From Petasospora fabianii (lineage: Eukaryota > Ascomycota > Saccharomycetes > Phaffomycetales > Wickerhamomycetaceae): a stretch of DNA of 64,000 bases. Numbering within the stretch: the stretch's first letter is position 1; every line of letters starts with the position of its first letter. The translations under genes and the position numbers were made by a program. This document shows, one piece after another, positions 56,415-64,000 of the stretch. The stretch lies in contig CP048719.1 of assembly GCA_022641835.1 (NCBI GenBank), positions 744,001 to 808,000 of the forward strand, read 5' to 3'. The notes below the pieces were generated by a model. The model made no database searches and was not told where the DNA came from. It worked only from the letters and a program-made list of their open reading frames with translations.

Positions 56415-57611
56415 TCAAACATCTGGAAGGAAAAAGAATGCCAATGCGATTATGGCATAGGTACCCAAGAGCATGGCACCTTCAAGCCAGTTACTCTCAC
56501 CATCCAGTATGAGATAGTTAGTTATCAACATTGAGATGAATAGTACTGTTGTCTCAAATGTTGAGAAGTAAAGAGTCATTGGAACATCGATTGCCCATCC
56601 AACGAGAACCATGAATGGAGTAACAAAGAGGGCAATCTGCAAGGATGAACCAACGGCAACACCAATGGCAAGATCCATCTTATCCTTCATCGATACAACA
56701 ATAGCAGTGACATGCTCAGCGGCATTACCAACTATTGGAATCACGATAAGACCAATGAATGTCTTTGAAAGACCAGAAGATTCCACAATGTCATCAATGG
56801 ATCCAACAAGATAATCAGCACAGATGGACACAAGTACAGTGAATCCAACAAGTAACGAAATTGCTGCACCAGCGGACATCTCTGGTTGTTCAGTGTGCTC
56901 TGGGTCAACAGTATCATCAACTTCAGAGTCAATGCTGTCAAAGAGTTGCTTATGGGTGTAGAGTTGGAACACGAGGAAAAGGACATAGATGAGAAGAAGA
57001 ACAATCGATGCACCTCTGGACAATGATAAGATTTTCTGATCTAACAAGGCATCACCATGCTTTCCAGGGGTTGGGAAAGTGGCATGGAAGGCAGCTGGAA
57101 TGATCAAACCGGCAACGGCAAGACACATGAGGGAGCTCATAGTCTGAGCAACAGTTTGGTTAAATTGTTGCTGAACTCTCCCCCAACCACCAGCAACGAA
57201 GCAACAACCAAGAACGAGAAGCATGTTAGAGAGAATAGATCCAATCATGGATGCCTGTACAATTCTAATCTGGTTTTCTCTTAAGGCAATTATGGAGACG
57301 ATGAGTTCAATTGCATTTCCAAAAGTGGCATTAAGAAGACCACCTAGTGTTTCACCAACGTGTTTAGCCAATTCTTCAGTTGTGAAGGCAAGAAGAGCCG
57401 CAAGTGGCATAATTGCAAAGAAGTTGAGCCAGAACACATACGAAGCATTGAATTCAAGAGCACCAGCGATGATACCTAACGGTACAAACACGAGGAGATA
57501 GTTTGCTGGCGACGAGTAGAATACCAACTTGGCAAACTGCAAGAGTTCTGAAGCATTGGACTTGGAACGGGACGTGCCCACCAATGGTGTGTTATCTGTT
57601 GGGAGAACCAT
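56415..57611 (-). CDS. VCX1: Vacuolar H+/Ca2+ exchanger
   Basis: 398 residues (yeast 411). Eleven hydrophobic segments. The two inverted CaCA repeats are clear: [21 protein letters not shown] (c-1) and [20 protein letters not shown] (c-2), each carrying the ion-binding Glu. An acidic loop ([19 protein letters not shown], about 225-245) separates the halves. Vcx1 uses the vacuolar proton gradient to move Ca2+ (and Mn2+) into the vacuole, ending calcium pulses and counteracted by calcineurin. Sequence identity to yeast along the second half is very high. Tandem and downstream of the unknown multispan gene. Confidence 0.94.
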   Translation of the reverse strand: MVLPTDNTPLVGTSRSKSNASELLQFAKLVFYSSPANYLLVFVPLGIIAGALEFNASYVFWLNFFAIMPLAALLAFTTEELAKHVGETLGGLLNATFGNAIELIVSIIALRENQIRIVQASMIGSILSNMLLVLGCCFVAGGWGRVQQQFNQTVAQTMSSLMCLAVAGLIIPAAFHATFPTPGKHGDALLDQKILSLSRGASIVLLLIYVLFLVFQLYTHKQLFDSIDSEVDDTVDPEHTEQPEMSAGAAISLLVGFTVLVSICADYLVGSIDDIVESSGLSKTFIGLIVIPIVGNAAEHVTAIVVSMKDKMDLAIGVAVGSSLQIALFVTPFMVLVGWAIDVPMTLYFSTFETTVLFISMLITNYLILDGESNWLEGAMLLGTYAIIALAFFFLPDV

Positions 57612-57997
57612 TGCCTGTTGTAGCTAATTTTAGGTATGATTGAGATCTGGTCAGTATGACAATAGCAAAAGGGTCCTTTGACTCCAGTAACCCCCCTTTA
57701 GTCAATTGGGCTGCCCAATGCAAAACAAAAGTTTTCTCCGTTTACACAGCCCGGTTTTCACAAGGTTAAGTATACTTTTCTCCGATCGCGCACACTTGGC
57801 ATTGACCGAAAAGGGAAAGTGCCGGCGAGCACGGGCTTATACATGCAAGGGGGAAGAAGAATCATCATGGCTGTGTCCTTGGGGTGTCTTAGTTGACTGA
57901 AAACTACGCGTCGGGGTTTAAGATAGATTACCCATGAATGATATGCCTGTATATAACCCCCTTTTGATTTTTGATAAATAACAAATGCCCTACCCTG
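57612..57997. other. VCX1 promoter
   Basis: 386 bp; nothing beyond ordinary promoter sequence is recognised. Confidence 0.4.
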
Positions 57998-59119
57998 TCA
58001 CGTCAAGTAGCACCCTAGGATGAAGAGCCCCACGGACACAACCGAGTAGGCTACAAACGTGCGGGTTTTTTGTTCCTGATCTTCCGATACCGAATGAAGA
58101 AGAATTTGGATCAATGATGAGAGAATGAAGAGTGGGAACACAATCTCCATGCTGAACAGATTGATCTTGTTGTAGAAGTAAATCTCGAGGTCTGTGAAGT
58201 AGCTATCGTCAAGCTCCGGTACGTAGATAAAAGTAATGGAGAGTAAGAGAGCTAACCCAATTTCATGCATCATTGTAAGAGCGATCCACAATGAGTTCTC
58301 CAGGACCCAGCGAACATCTACCTGGTGTCCGACTGCCAATGGTGGAACGGAACCTCTCGACATAACACTTGTAATAACAGATCCATACGTTGTACTCGCT
58401 GCCATGTCTTCCTGGATATTCCTGTCACGTGACACAGAGCCATTGCTTTGCGACATAAAGTCCAGTGAGTCTCTATGGAAATCAGCCACGAGCGCATCGG
58501 ATTTCTTAAGTACATTCTCAGTCTCCCCAACTTCAACTTCATCGATTCTTTGACCGGGGAGATAATCTGTCGAATATATCACTTTCTTCAAGTTACTTGA
58601 GTGTCTTCTCACGTTGATGCAATTTGTGAGTGTGCTCTTCTTTCTCACTTCCTCACTGATGGAGGCCTCTGGGTCTTCACCAACACGTACATATCTGTTC
58701 AACTCGTTGTCATTCATCTCAACCTGCCAGAGATCAAAGATGTAGAACACGAGATACATCAACGTATAAAATACTCCAAATAGGTATCCCTCCCGCTCGA
58801 CAAGGTTCCAACTCGAATAAGTGTACTGCTGCTCGGTCTTTTGCGGGTATGCCAACAACAACAACGCTAAAAATTCAATCCAAACTTTGCAAAAGATGAA
58901 CGTCTTATCCACAGCCTTGTATAAATAGTTCACTGTAAAACTGCTAAGCGAGGCAAGAACAAACGTTCGTAGATAGTCAACGGGTTGTGGTACAAAAGAC
59001 TTGCCCGAATCAATCACCGGGATCGCCTCACTGCAGACCCACGCCACAACCACAACCGTCGTTGCAACGAACACGACGCAGGAGAACTCGATGATCTGGC
59101 TATGCTCTTTAAGCATCAT
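57998..59119 (-). CDS. Uncharacterised multispan membrane protein
   Basis: 373 residues starting MMLKEHSQ. About seven hydrophobic segments: near 10-33 (CVVFVATTVVVVAWVCSEAI), 50-68, 77-92 (VWIEFLALLLLAYP), 112-132 (YLFGVFYTLMYLVFYIFDLW), 273-300 (WIALTMMHEIGLALLLSITF), 325-345 (IVFPLFILSSLIQILLHSV) and 352-373. A long Ser/Asp-rich loop of about 135 residues lies between the fourth and fifth segments and contains many candidate phosphorylation sites. The four-plus-three topology with a hydrophilic centre suggests a receptor- or transporter-like protein. I do not recognise the family. The 386 bp downstream to VCX1 hold that gene's promoter. Confidence 0.6.
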   Translation of the reverse strand: MMLKEHSQIIEFSCVVFVATTVVVVAWVCSEAIPVIDSGKSFVPQPVDYLRTFVLASLSSFTVNYLYKAVDKTFIFCKVWIEFLALLLLAYPQKTEQQYTYSSWNLVEREGYLFGVFYTLMYLVFYIFDLWQVEMNDNELNRYVRVGEDPEASISEEVRKKSTLTNCINVRRHSSNLKKVIYSTDYLPGQRIDEVEVGETENVLKKSDALVADFHRDSLDFMSQSNGSVSRDRNIQEDMAASTTYGSVITSVMSRGSVPPLAVGHQVDVRWVLENSLWIALTMMHEIGLALLLSITFIYVPELDDSYFTDLEIYFYNKINLFSMEIVFPLFILSSLIQILLHSVSEDQEQKTRTFVAYSVVSVGLFILGCYLT

Positions 59120-59846
59120 TTGTGTTGTGTTCAGAATGTTCGAGTTGATCTGTTTTGTGAGTAGTGTATTTGTTGTATGAGTGTGTATATGTGTTAGGTA
59201 TCAGTGTGTGTGGAGAAGGCTGCAAAATTTTCCCTGGTCTGGACGAGTTGTTACTGCCCGTAACTCTCTGGTACGCCCCCTGTCTGTGCGAGAAACGTGT
59301 CGTCAAGAGTCCGTGAGAGAACTGCCTCCCTTTTATGCGGTATAGCCAAGTCGAACAAGGCCGGTAAGCTGTTGTTGATTAGGTGACTTAAGCTGATAAC
59401 CTCATTTTTGGTGAGGTTTGAACTGCCCGATCTGCAAGAAAAAGAATGGCACCTGCAACTCTGCTGGAAGCGGGGGCGGGACATGGTAAGGGCCACACCA
59501 GATTGCGTGTGCACTGTGCACGTGACTAGTGCGAGAGAAAGACAGGGAGATGAGACTCTTATTTGCGTGATGAAAGCCGCAGTTTTTGGATTTGTCGTGA
59601 TTGTCATGTGTCTGTTTTGATCTTATTGTATTGATGTGAAGGACTCAAGATGTGACTTTACTTATGCTAGGAGTCGAACGGTATCAGCAGGGAGCACATC
59701 TTTGGCTAATAATCATACAGCTGATCAGATAGATATACGATTCGTACAAGTAGTCTCTGTTCTACGCCAAATAAAAATACTAAACAGCTATTCATTAAAC
59801 ATGTATCCATAAAGCCCATTTGACCAGTCATTATATATTATCTTTT
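59120..59846. other. Intergenic region
   Basis: 727 bp holding the promoter of the multispan gene and the MCM2 3' flank. A GTTCGACTCC word (minus strand, near 59672) looks like a Pol III B-box but has no T-arm stem around it. Confidence 0.45.
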
Positions 59847-62447
59847 TTATCTTGCACGGACAGTAGCACCGGAGCCACCTCTTCTCTTCTGGGTGTACTT
59901 GGCGAAACTTTTCTGAAGCTGACCTCTAACATTGGTCTTCTGAGCACCAATGAAACTTTCAATAGCAACTTCAATGGCTCTATCCAAATCACTCTCAGAG
60001 ACATACTCTGCCAGTCTCATCTTAGCAAATGCTTCGGCAGTTCTGATGATACTTTCAAAGTGACGCACAGTAATTGGGAAGGATCCTGTCTGCTTAGACT
60101 GATGACGAAGATCAGCGTAAACACGAGCAATCTTATCCTGCTCAACCTGCTGTAACTTTGGGAAAATCTTAGTGCGAGCATAATGGATGTACTTGACCAG
60201 TTTCTCCTGTGGGATCGGAGAAATTTGAGACTCTTTCTCCTTTGCCAACTTGTCATACTTCTCACGACGAGAAAGCTTTGGTGTACGACCTTGAGCGCGT
60301 CGTGAGGGAGTATCCTCATCACCATCACCCATCTCCTCATCTTCGTCATCTTCATCATCTTCCTCATCGTCGAGATCTCTAGTAGATCTCATGTGTGAAT
60401 CAACAACAAAAGAAGCCAAGCGTTCATCATTCTCTGGGTTAACAGTGTCCCTCACAACACACAAGATATCGAAACGCGACAAAATAGGTTCTGTCAAGTC
60501 AACATTCTGTGGAAGAGTCTTGGTAGAGTCATATCTTCCTCCGAGAGGGTTAGCAGCTGCCAAAACGGCACATCTCGCCTGGAGAGTGGTCACGATACCA
60601 GCCTTAGAGATAGATATACTCTGTTGCTCCATAGCCTCATGGATAGAGGTTCTGTCCTGATCATTCATCTTATCAAACTCATCAATCATACAAACACCTT
60701 TATCAGCAAGAACAAGAGCACCACCTTCCAAAGTCCACTCCTTGGTAACTGGATCCTTACGAACAGAAGCGGTAAGACCAACAGCCGATGCACCTTGACC
60801 AGTGGCAAATACTGCTCTATGGGCAGTCTTTTCAACATACTTCAAGATTTGAGACTTTGCAGTACCTGGGTCACCAAGAAGCAACACATTGATATCACCT
60901 CTGATGGAATGTTTACCGTTGATGTTCTTTGGGACACCTCCAAACAAGGCACAAGCAACAGCAGTCTTGATATCCTTATGACCAAAGATCGATGGAGCAA
61001 TGGATCTGATAATTTTGTCAATGATATCACCTGAGCGAGCCAATCTTCTAAATTCTCTCTCATCCTCCTCGGTCCATGAGAACATATCAAGACCTTGTTC
61101 AATAAAAGCATTATCCGTGGCCTTCTGAGCACCTTCTCTTCTTCTGACCGCATTGGCTTCAATCACTGTGGAAAAGACTGGGAACCCGTTCTTAACATTG
61201 AGGGAACCATCATATGTCTCCTTATAAACACCAGTGATCTCAATCTCTTCACCTGGCTTTGCAACATCCACAAGATCCCAAAGAAGGATCACTTCTCTAT
61301 GACGTGGAAGACGACCAGCTGGCACTGTACCTGGTGCTTCTTGGAGTGTGAGCCTCTGATAGTTTCTGTAGAGTGTTTTCTCTGAGTTTAAACGGAATGG
61401 ACCTCTTCCCTTACAATTAGGACAAAAGTTGATTTTGAATTCCTGGTTGGCCTCTTGGAAGAACGGACCTAAGACCATACCACACTTTTGACAGTCAAAC
61501 TTGACGTACTTCAATTGTGGGAAGACACCAGTTCTTCTCGTGACGACACCAGAGACTCTAACAAGCGAGTTCAAATCGGACTCTCTCAACTCTCTTAATG
61601 TGGACACCTTTGGGAAATCGGAGATTCTCACGTGAATCTCGGAATGAATTTGAGGATAGTCTGGGTAGTGCAACATGGTGGCTTCCATAGCGACTCGGTC
61701 AAAGATCTTCAGCATCTCCTCTGGACAGGCCATCAAGAACATGGCGAGGATGGCCTTGGATTCTGACAAGTGTCTGTAACTAACCTCAAGGGACTCGGAG
61801 TTGATTTCACCAAGTACCCTAATTCTTGCACCGTAGACGGATCTACCTTGGTCATCAGTAAACTCGACAAGGAAAGATCTGAACTGATGAGCAATTGTGG
61901 TGGATACGTTGGGCTGGACGATCCACTCCTGTAAACTTGCTGCCTTGATATCAGCGAGGGATTCAAGTGTCAATTCCTCATTCAATGGGTCAATGTCAGC
62001 CTCATCCATATCTTGATCTTCATCATAAAGTCTTCTTCTTCTAATAGTAGTTGGAAGCTCACCATCACCAGTATCAAACATGTCTGAATTGTTCAATAAC
62101 AGCGCATCTCTTTCATCCATCGCTCTTGTGACCTTACGATAGTCAGCGAGGTTCATTTCGTTTTGTGTGGTATCATCGATACCATCAGACTCGTAGTTAT
62201 CCTTCTCCAAGTTTTCAGCGTAATCAGCTTCCATATCATCCATCAGATCTTGAGCAGTGGCCTCCTCCTGCAACTCATCAGCATCAAGTGGAAGCTCATC
62301 ATCTATCTCACGATTGAACTCATCGTCATCATCATCATCGCCGAATGGAATGGCTGGAGAGGATGGAGGCAAGGCGCCACCTGGAGAAGAAGGTGGCATC
62401 GACTCATCCTCACTATCGTCAGCAGATCTCTTTCTTGATTGTGACAT
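59847..62447 (-). CDS. MCM2: Replicative helicase subunit Mcm2
   Basis: 866 residues (yeast 868). The N-terminus is acidic and Ser-rich with DDDDDDEF tracts (histone-binding and DDK-target region). The zinc finger is FDCQKCG...FCPNCKG. The MCM AAA+ core has Walker A GDPGTAKS, Walker B VCMIDEFDKM and the arginine finger LSRFD. An acidic insertion (DDEEDDEDDEDEEMGDGDED, about 690-715) precedes the winged-helix C-terminus, as in yeast but more acidic. Mcm2 is part of the Mcm2-7 ring loaded at origins and activated as CMG; it also hands parental H3-H4 to new DNA. Minus strand, no intron. An MluI box lies upstream. Confidence 0.97.
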   Translation of the reverse strand: MSQSRKRSADDSEDESMPPSSPGGALPPSSPAIPFGDDDDDDEFNREIDDELPLDADELQEEATAQDLMDDMEADYAENLEKDNYESDGIDDTTQNEMNLADYRKVTRAMDERDALLLNNSDMFDTGDGELPTTIRRRRLYDEDQDMDEADIDPLNEELTLESLADIKAASLQEWIVQPNVSTTIAHQFRSFLVEFTDDQGRSVYGARIRVLGEINSESLEVSYRHLSESKAILAMFLMACPEEMLKIFDRVAMEATMLHYPDYPQIHSEIHVRISDFPKVSTLRELRESDLNSLVRVSGVVTRRTGVFPQLKYVKFDCQKCGMVLGPFFQEANQEFKINFCPNCKGRGPFRLNSEKTLYRNYQRLTLQEAPGTVPAGRLPRHREVILLWDLVDVAKPGEEIEITGVYKETYDGSLNVKNGFPVFSTVIEANAVRRREGAQKATDNAFIEQGLDMFSWTEEDEREFRRLARSGDIIDKIIRSIAPSIFGHKDIKTAVACALFGGVPKNINGKHSIRGDINVLLLGDPGTAKSQILKYVEKTAHRAVFATGQGASAVGLTASVRKDPVTKEWTLEGGALVLADKGVCMIDEFDKMNDQDRTSIHEAMEQQSISISKAGIVTTLQARCAVLAAANPLGGRYDSTKTLPQNVDLTEPILSRFDILCVVRDTVNPENDERLASFVVDSHMRSTRDLDDEEDDEDDEDEEMGDGDEDTPSRRAQGRTPKLSRREKYDKLAKEKESQISPIPQEKLVKYIHYARTKIFPKLQQVEQDKIARVYADLRHQSKQTGSFPITVRHFESIIRTAEAFAKMRLAEYVSESDLDRAIEVAIESFIGAQKTNVRGQLQKSFAKYTQKRRGGSGATVRAR

Positions 62448-62703
62448 TGTTATGTTTGTGTGGAAAGTTGTAGGTTGTGGATCTGAGAGGCGATGTTTCT
62501 TTCAATGGTCTTTGTGCTTTGTATCGTGTAGCTTATAGTGTGTGTTGTCAGACCTAGCTTAGGGTGTTTTCCTTCTGTGAAAGCCTTTTGAGTGTGTATA
62601 AGTGGTGAATGCGTTTTAAGACTTAGGAGATGGACGTATGAAGTGAGTTAAAGAAGAGGATGCCTTGTTTTTCCCTCCTAATTCGTGGGTCCGGACGCGA
62701 TTG

Positions 62704-62709
62704 ACGCGT
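62704..62709. promoter_or_regulatory. MluI cell-cycle box upstream of MCM2
   Basis: ACGCGT within GACGCGTCG, 257 bp upstream of the MCM2 ATG, with a half-match ACGCGA 9 bp away. MBF binds such boxes in replication-gene promoters. Confidence 0.5.
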
Positions 62710-62941
62710 CGTCTCGAAAACACGATGCACTCTATTAACTTTCCCAATCGGGCATATTAAATTGAACCGTCAACGTCGAAAATCAAGCCTATTATAAATT
62801 TGTTGGTGGGCTCTACAACAGACTGCTTATAGTTGCTTATAGCATACAATGTTTGCAGCCTTACTGTACAAACAGTAATAATCAGTCTAGTTTAGTGGGA
62901 AAAAATCGACTAAGTCACGTGCGCAGACTCGTTCAAAAACC

Positions 62942-62948
62942 AAAAAAA
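62942..62948 (-). terminator. Pol III T-run terminator of tRNA-Gly
   Basis: On the minus strand T7, four bases after the tRNA 3' end. Confidence 0.75.
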
Positions 62949-62952
62949 GAAA

Positions 62953-63023
62953 TGCGCTGGCCCGGAGTCGAACCGGGGGCTCAAAGATGGCAACTTTGAA
63001 TTTTACCGCTAAACCACCAGCGC
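62953..63023 (-). tRNA. tRNA-Gly (anticodon GCC)
   Basis: 71 nt on the minus strand, no intron. The acceptor GCGCTGG pairs with CCAGCGC, A discriminator. D-arm GTTTAGCGGTAAAAT, anticodon stem CAAAG/CTTTG around the loop TTGCCAT (anticodon GCC), and T-arm CCGGG-TTCGACT-CCCGG-type stem. A- and B-boxes are intact. Same length and almost the same sequence as yeast tRNA-Gly(GCC), the decoder of GGC and GGT. Confidence 0.97.
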
Positions 63024-63292
63024 CTTTGATGTTTTGTAGTTTAGTGCTGTTCAACAGACGCCAGGGCCTCTTGGAAATATGACCTAAGAAAGATTCTTAG
63101 GGGAGATATTCTCTGTTCAAAGTGTTATCACGCAGCTGATGGATACTAGTAGAGCATCCCGAGAGGTACCACCCACCTGCTTGAGTATCTCCGGCCAGCT
63201 TCTGAGCCGAAACTTGTCGATTTCAATCATACGTGCCGGACTACAAGCCAAGTTTTGAATGTTGCGCCATCACGAGCCTACCACCAAGAACC

Positions 63293-63829
63293 TCAGTTGC
63301 GCGGGGTGGTTTCATTGTTATGCAGCACGGCGTAGAATAGCAGCGATGGTGCCCCACTCACTGTTGCGAGGCTGAACCGTGCCCATGAGTCGAAATCTGA
63401 GACAGGAGTCTCTGGAGATGGCTGCCCGGGTAACTCAAAGGGTGCTCTGTAGTACCGAGCAAGGACCCTGCGGCCCCCACAGCGATCGGCTAATATGCTC
63501 TTCTCTGTATCACTGTAAGCACTGATGGGCAATAACATGATCCTCGCCCACAACCGAGACGACAAATGTGAGACAAGAGCAACAGGCGCTATGAGGGTCA
63601 CTCTGGTATCAATGTTGGCTTGGCATCGAAGCAGTTTCTCCCCAACGGTGCCTTCTGCGCTTGCCGTGTGTGTGCGTTGTTCCTCCGGGTGTTGATGCGA
63701 TGCTGATGAAAGCGTGGGAGGCATTGAAAGATTGACGATAATCACAGCATGTTGGTCAAAAGGTTTTAAATAGGAGAAGGATGTCACTCTATTTGTAGCT
63801 ATCCTAGTGTTGCTACACCAAAAACACAT
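63293..63829 (-). CDS. Hypothetical protein, doubtful
   Basis: 178 codons from an ATG to a stop. Composition is mixed, with no signal peptide, repeats or known motif; one weakly hydrophobic stretch occurs at TRVTLIAPVALVSHLSSRLW. Codon use does not show the bias of the neighbouring genes. It may be a chance frame in the intergenic DNA after the tRNA, or a lineage-specific gene. Confidence 0.3.
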   Translation of the reverse strand: MCFWCSNTRIATNRVTSFSYLKPFDQHAVIIVNLSMPPTLSSASHQHPEEQRTHTASAEGTVGEKLLRCQANIDTRVTLIAPVALVSHLSSRLWARIMLLPISAYSDTEKSILADRCGGRRVLARYYRAPFELPGQPSPETPVSDFDSWARFSLATVSGAPSLLFYAVLHNNETTPRN

Positions 63830-63920
63830 CTATCCAAACCTCTGGGCACTATCGTTGCCGCCTTTATTGTTGATGAAGTCATGTCGCGCAGCAGCCTTTT
63901 TCAAAGGGTCCATTGGGGTG

Positions 63921-64000
63921 TATAAAAGAGGAGTGGACCCCGACAGTTTCGTCACGGGTTGCTTGCCAGCATGGTGCTCTTGCCACAACGTCGACGTCGC
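63921..64000 (+). CDS. Possible 5' end of a plus-strand gene cut by the window
   Basis: TATAAA at 63921-63926 is followed 45 bp later by ATG 63971 with ten open codons (MVLLPQRRRR) up to the window edge. Too little is present to identify a product; the arrangement suggests a promoter and start codon. Confidence 0.25.

Larger units (their letters stand above)
62448..62952. other. MCM2 promoter region
   Basis: 505 bp between the MCM2 ATG and the tRNA gene. It contains an MluI box and nearby ACGCGA at 62695-62700. No gene is seen. Confidence 0.55.

Noticed and set aside
59660-59740. tRNA-like B-box GTTCGACTCC on the minus strand
   Set aside because: The bases flanking it cannot form a T-arm stem, and no acceptor or anticodon arm is present.

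Overview
The window is nuclear DNA from an ascomycete budding yeast (Saccharomycotina) outside the Saccharomycetaceae. Genes are compact, and nearly all have recognisable yeast orthologues (RRN7, ATG31, DCK1, CDC14, CYB2, YTM1). A complex I assembly factor (NDUFAF2-like) implies a respiratory NADH dehydrogenase that Saccharomycetaceae have lost. CTG is read as leucine: it encodes invariant Leu positions in FAL1 and CYB2, so this is not a CUG-Ser or CUG-Ala yeast. Six introns can be placed, all at 5' ends. They have GTAAGT/GTGAGT/GTATGC-type donors and a CTAAC branch point very close to the acceptor AG, as in early-diverging yeasts. I cannot name the species. Start codons were placed at the best ATG. 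Several reading frames stay open upstream without an ATG and were trimmed.

Layout. 0-8.5 kb: the 3' end of an MCH-type transporter, then two divergent HRD1-like membrane RING ligases (each with an overlooked 5' exon) flanking YPT35, NDUFAF2 and a MABP1/WDR62-type WD40 protein. 9-13.4 kb: two GPI-anchored wall proteins, a GT8 glycosyltransferase, FAL1 and ATG31. 14.3-23 kb: an unknown membrane protein, RRN7, a DAS2-like kinase whose P-loop is made by splicing, YTM1, ERG12 and MUS81. 23-29 kb: a lipid block with an ITR-type inositol transporter, the CST26/PSI1 acyltransferase and FAT1. 29.6-39.3 kb: GUA1, PPT2, FSF1, CYB2, SDS22, ACP1 and a CinA-domain protein, interrupted by an AT-rich 1.4-kb island before CYB2. 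40-52 kb: DCK1 (5.8 kb), CDC14, a germ-cell-less-like BTB protein and URA4. 52.4-64 kb: an aquaglyceroporin with a 536-nt intron, a 2.2-kb gene-poor stretch, VCX1, an unknown multispan protein, MCM2 and tRNA-Gly(GCC).

Functional links. PPT2 (phosphopantetheinyl transferase) and its expected substrate ACP1 lie 6.3 kb apart; ACP1 also connects to complex I, as does NDUFAF2. The inositol transporter and the PI acyltransferase share an intergenic region in which each has a CATGTG element about 160 bp upstream of its start. Replication and cell-cycle genes (MUS81, MCM2) carry MluI-box-like sites. YTM1 carries a PAC-like ribosome-biogenesis element. No transposon, virus-like element, CRISPR array or rRNA gene was recognised.
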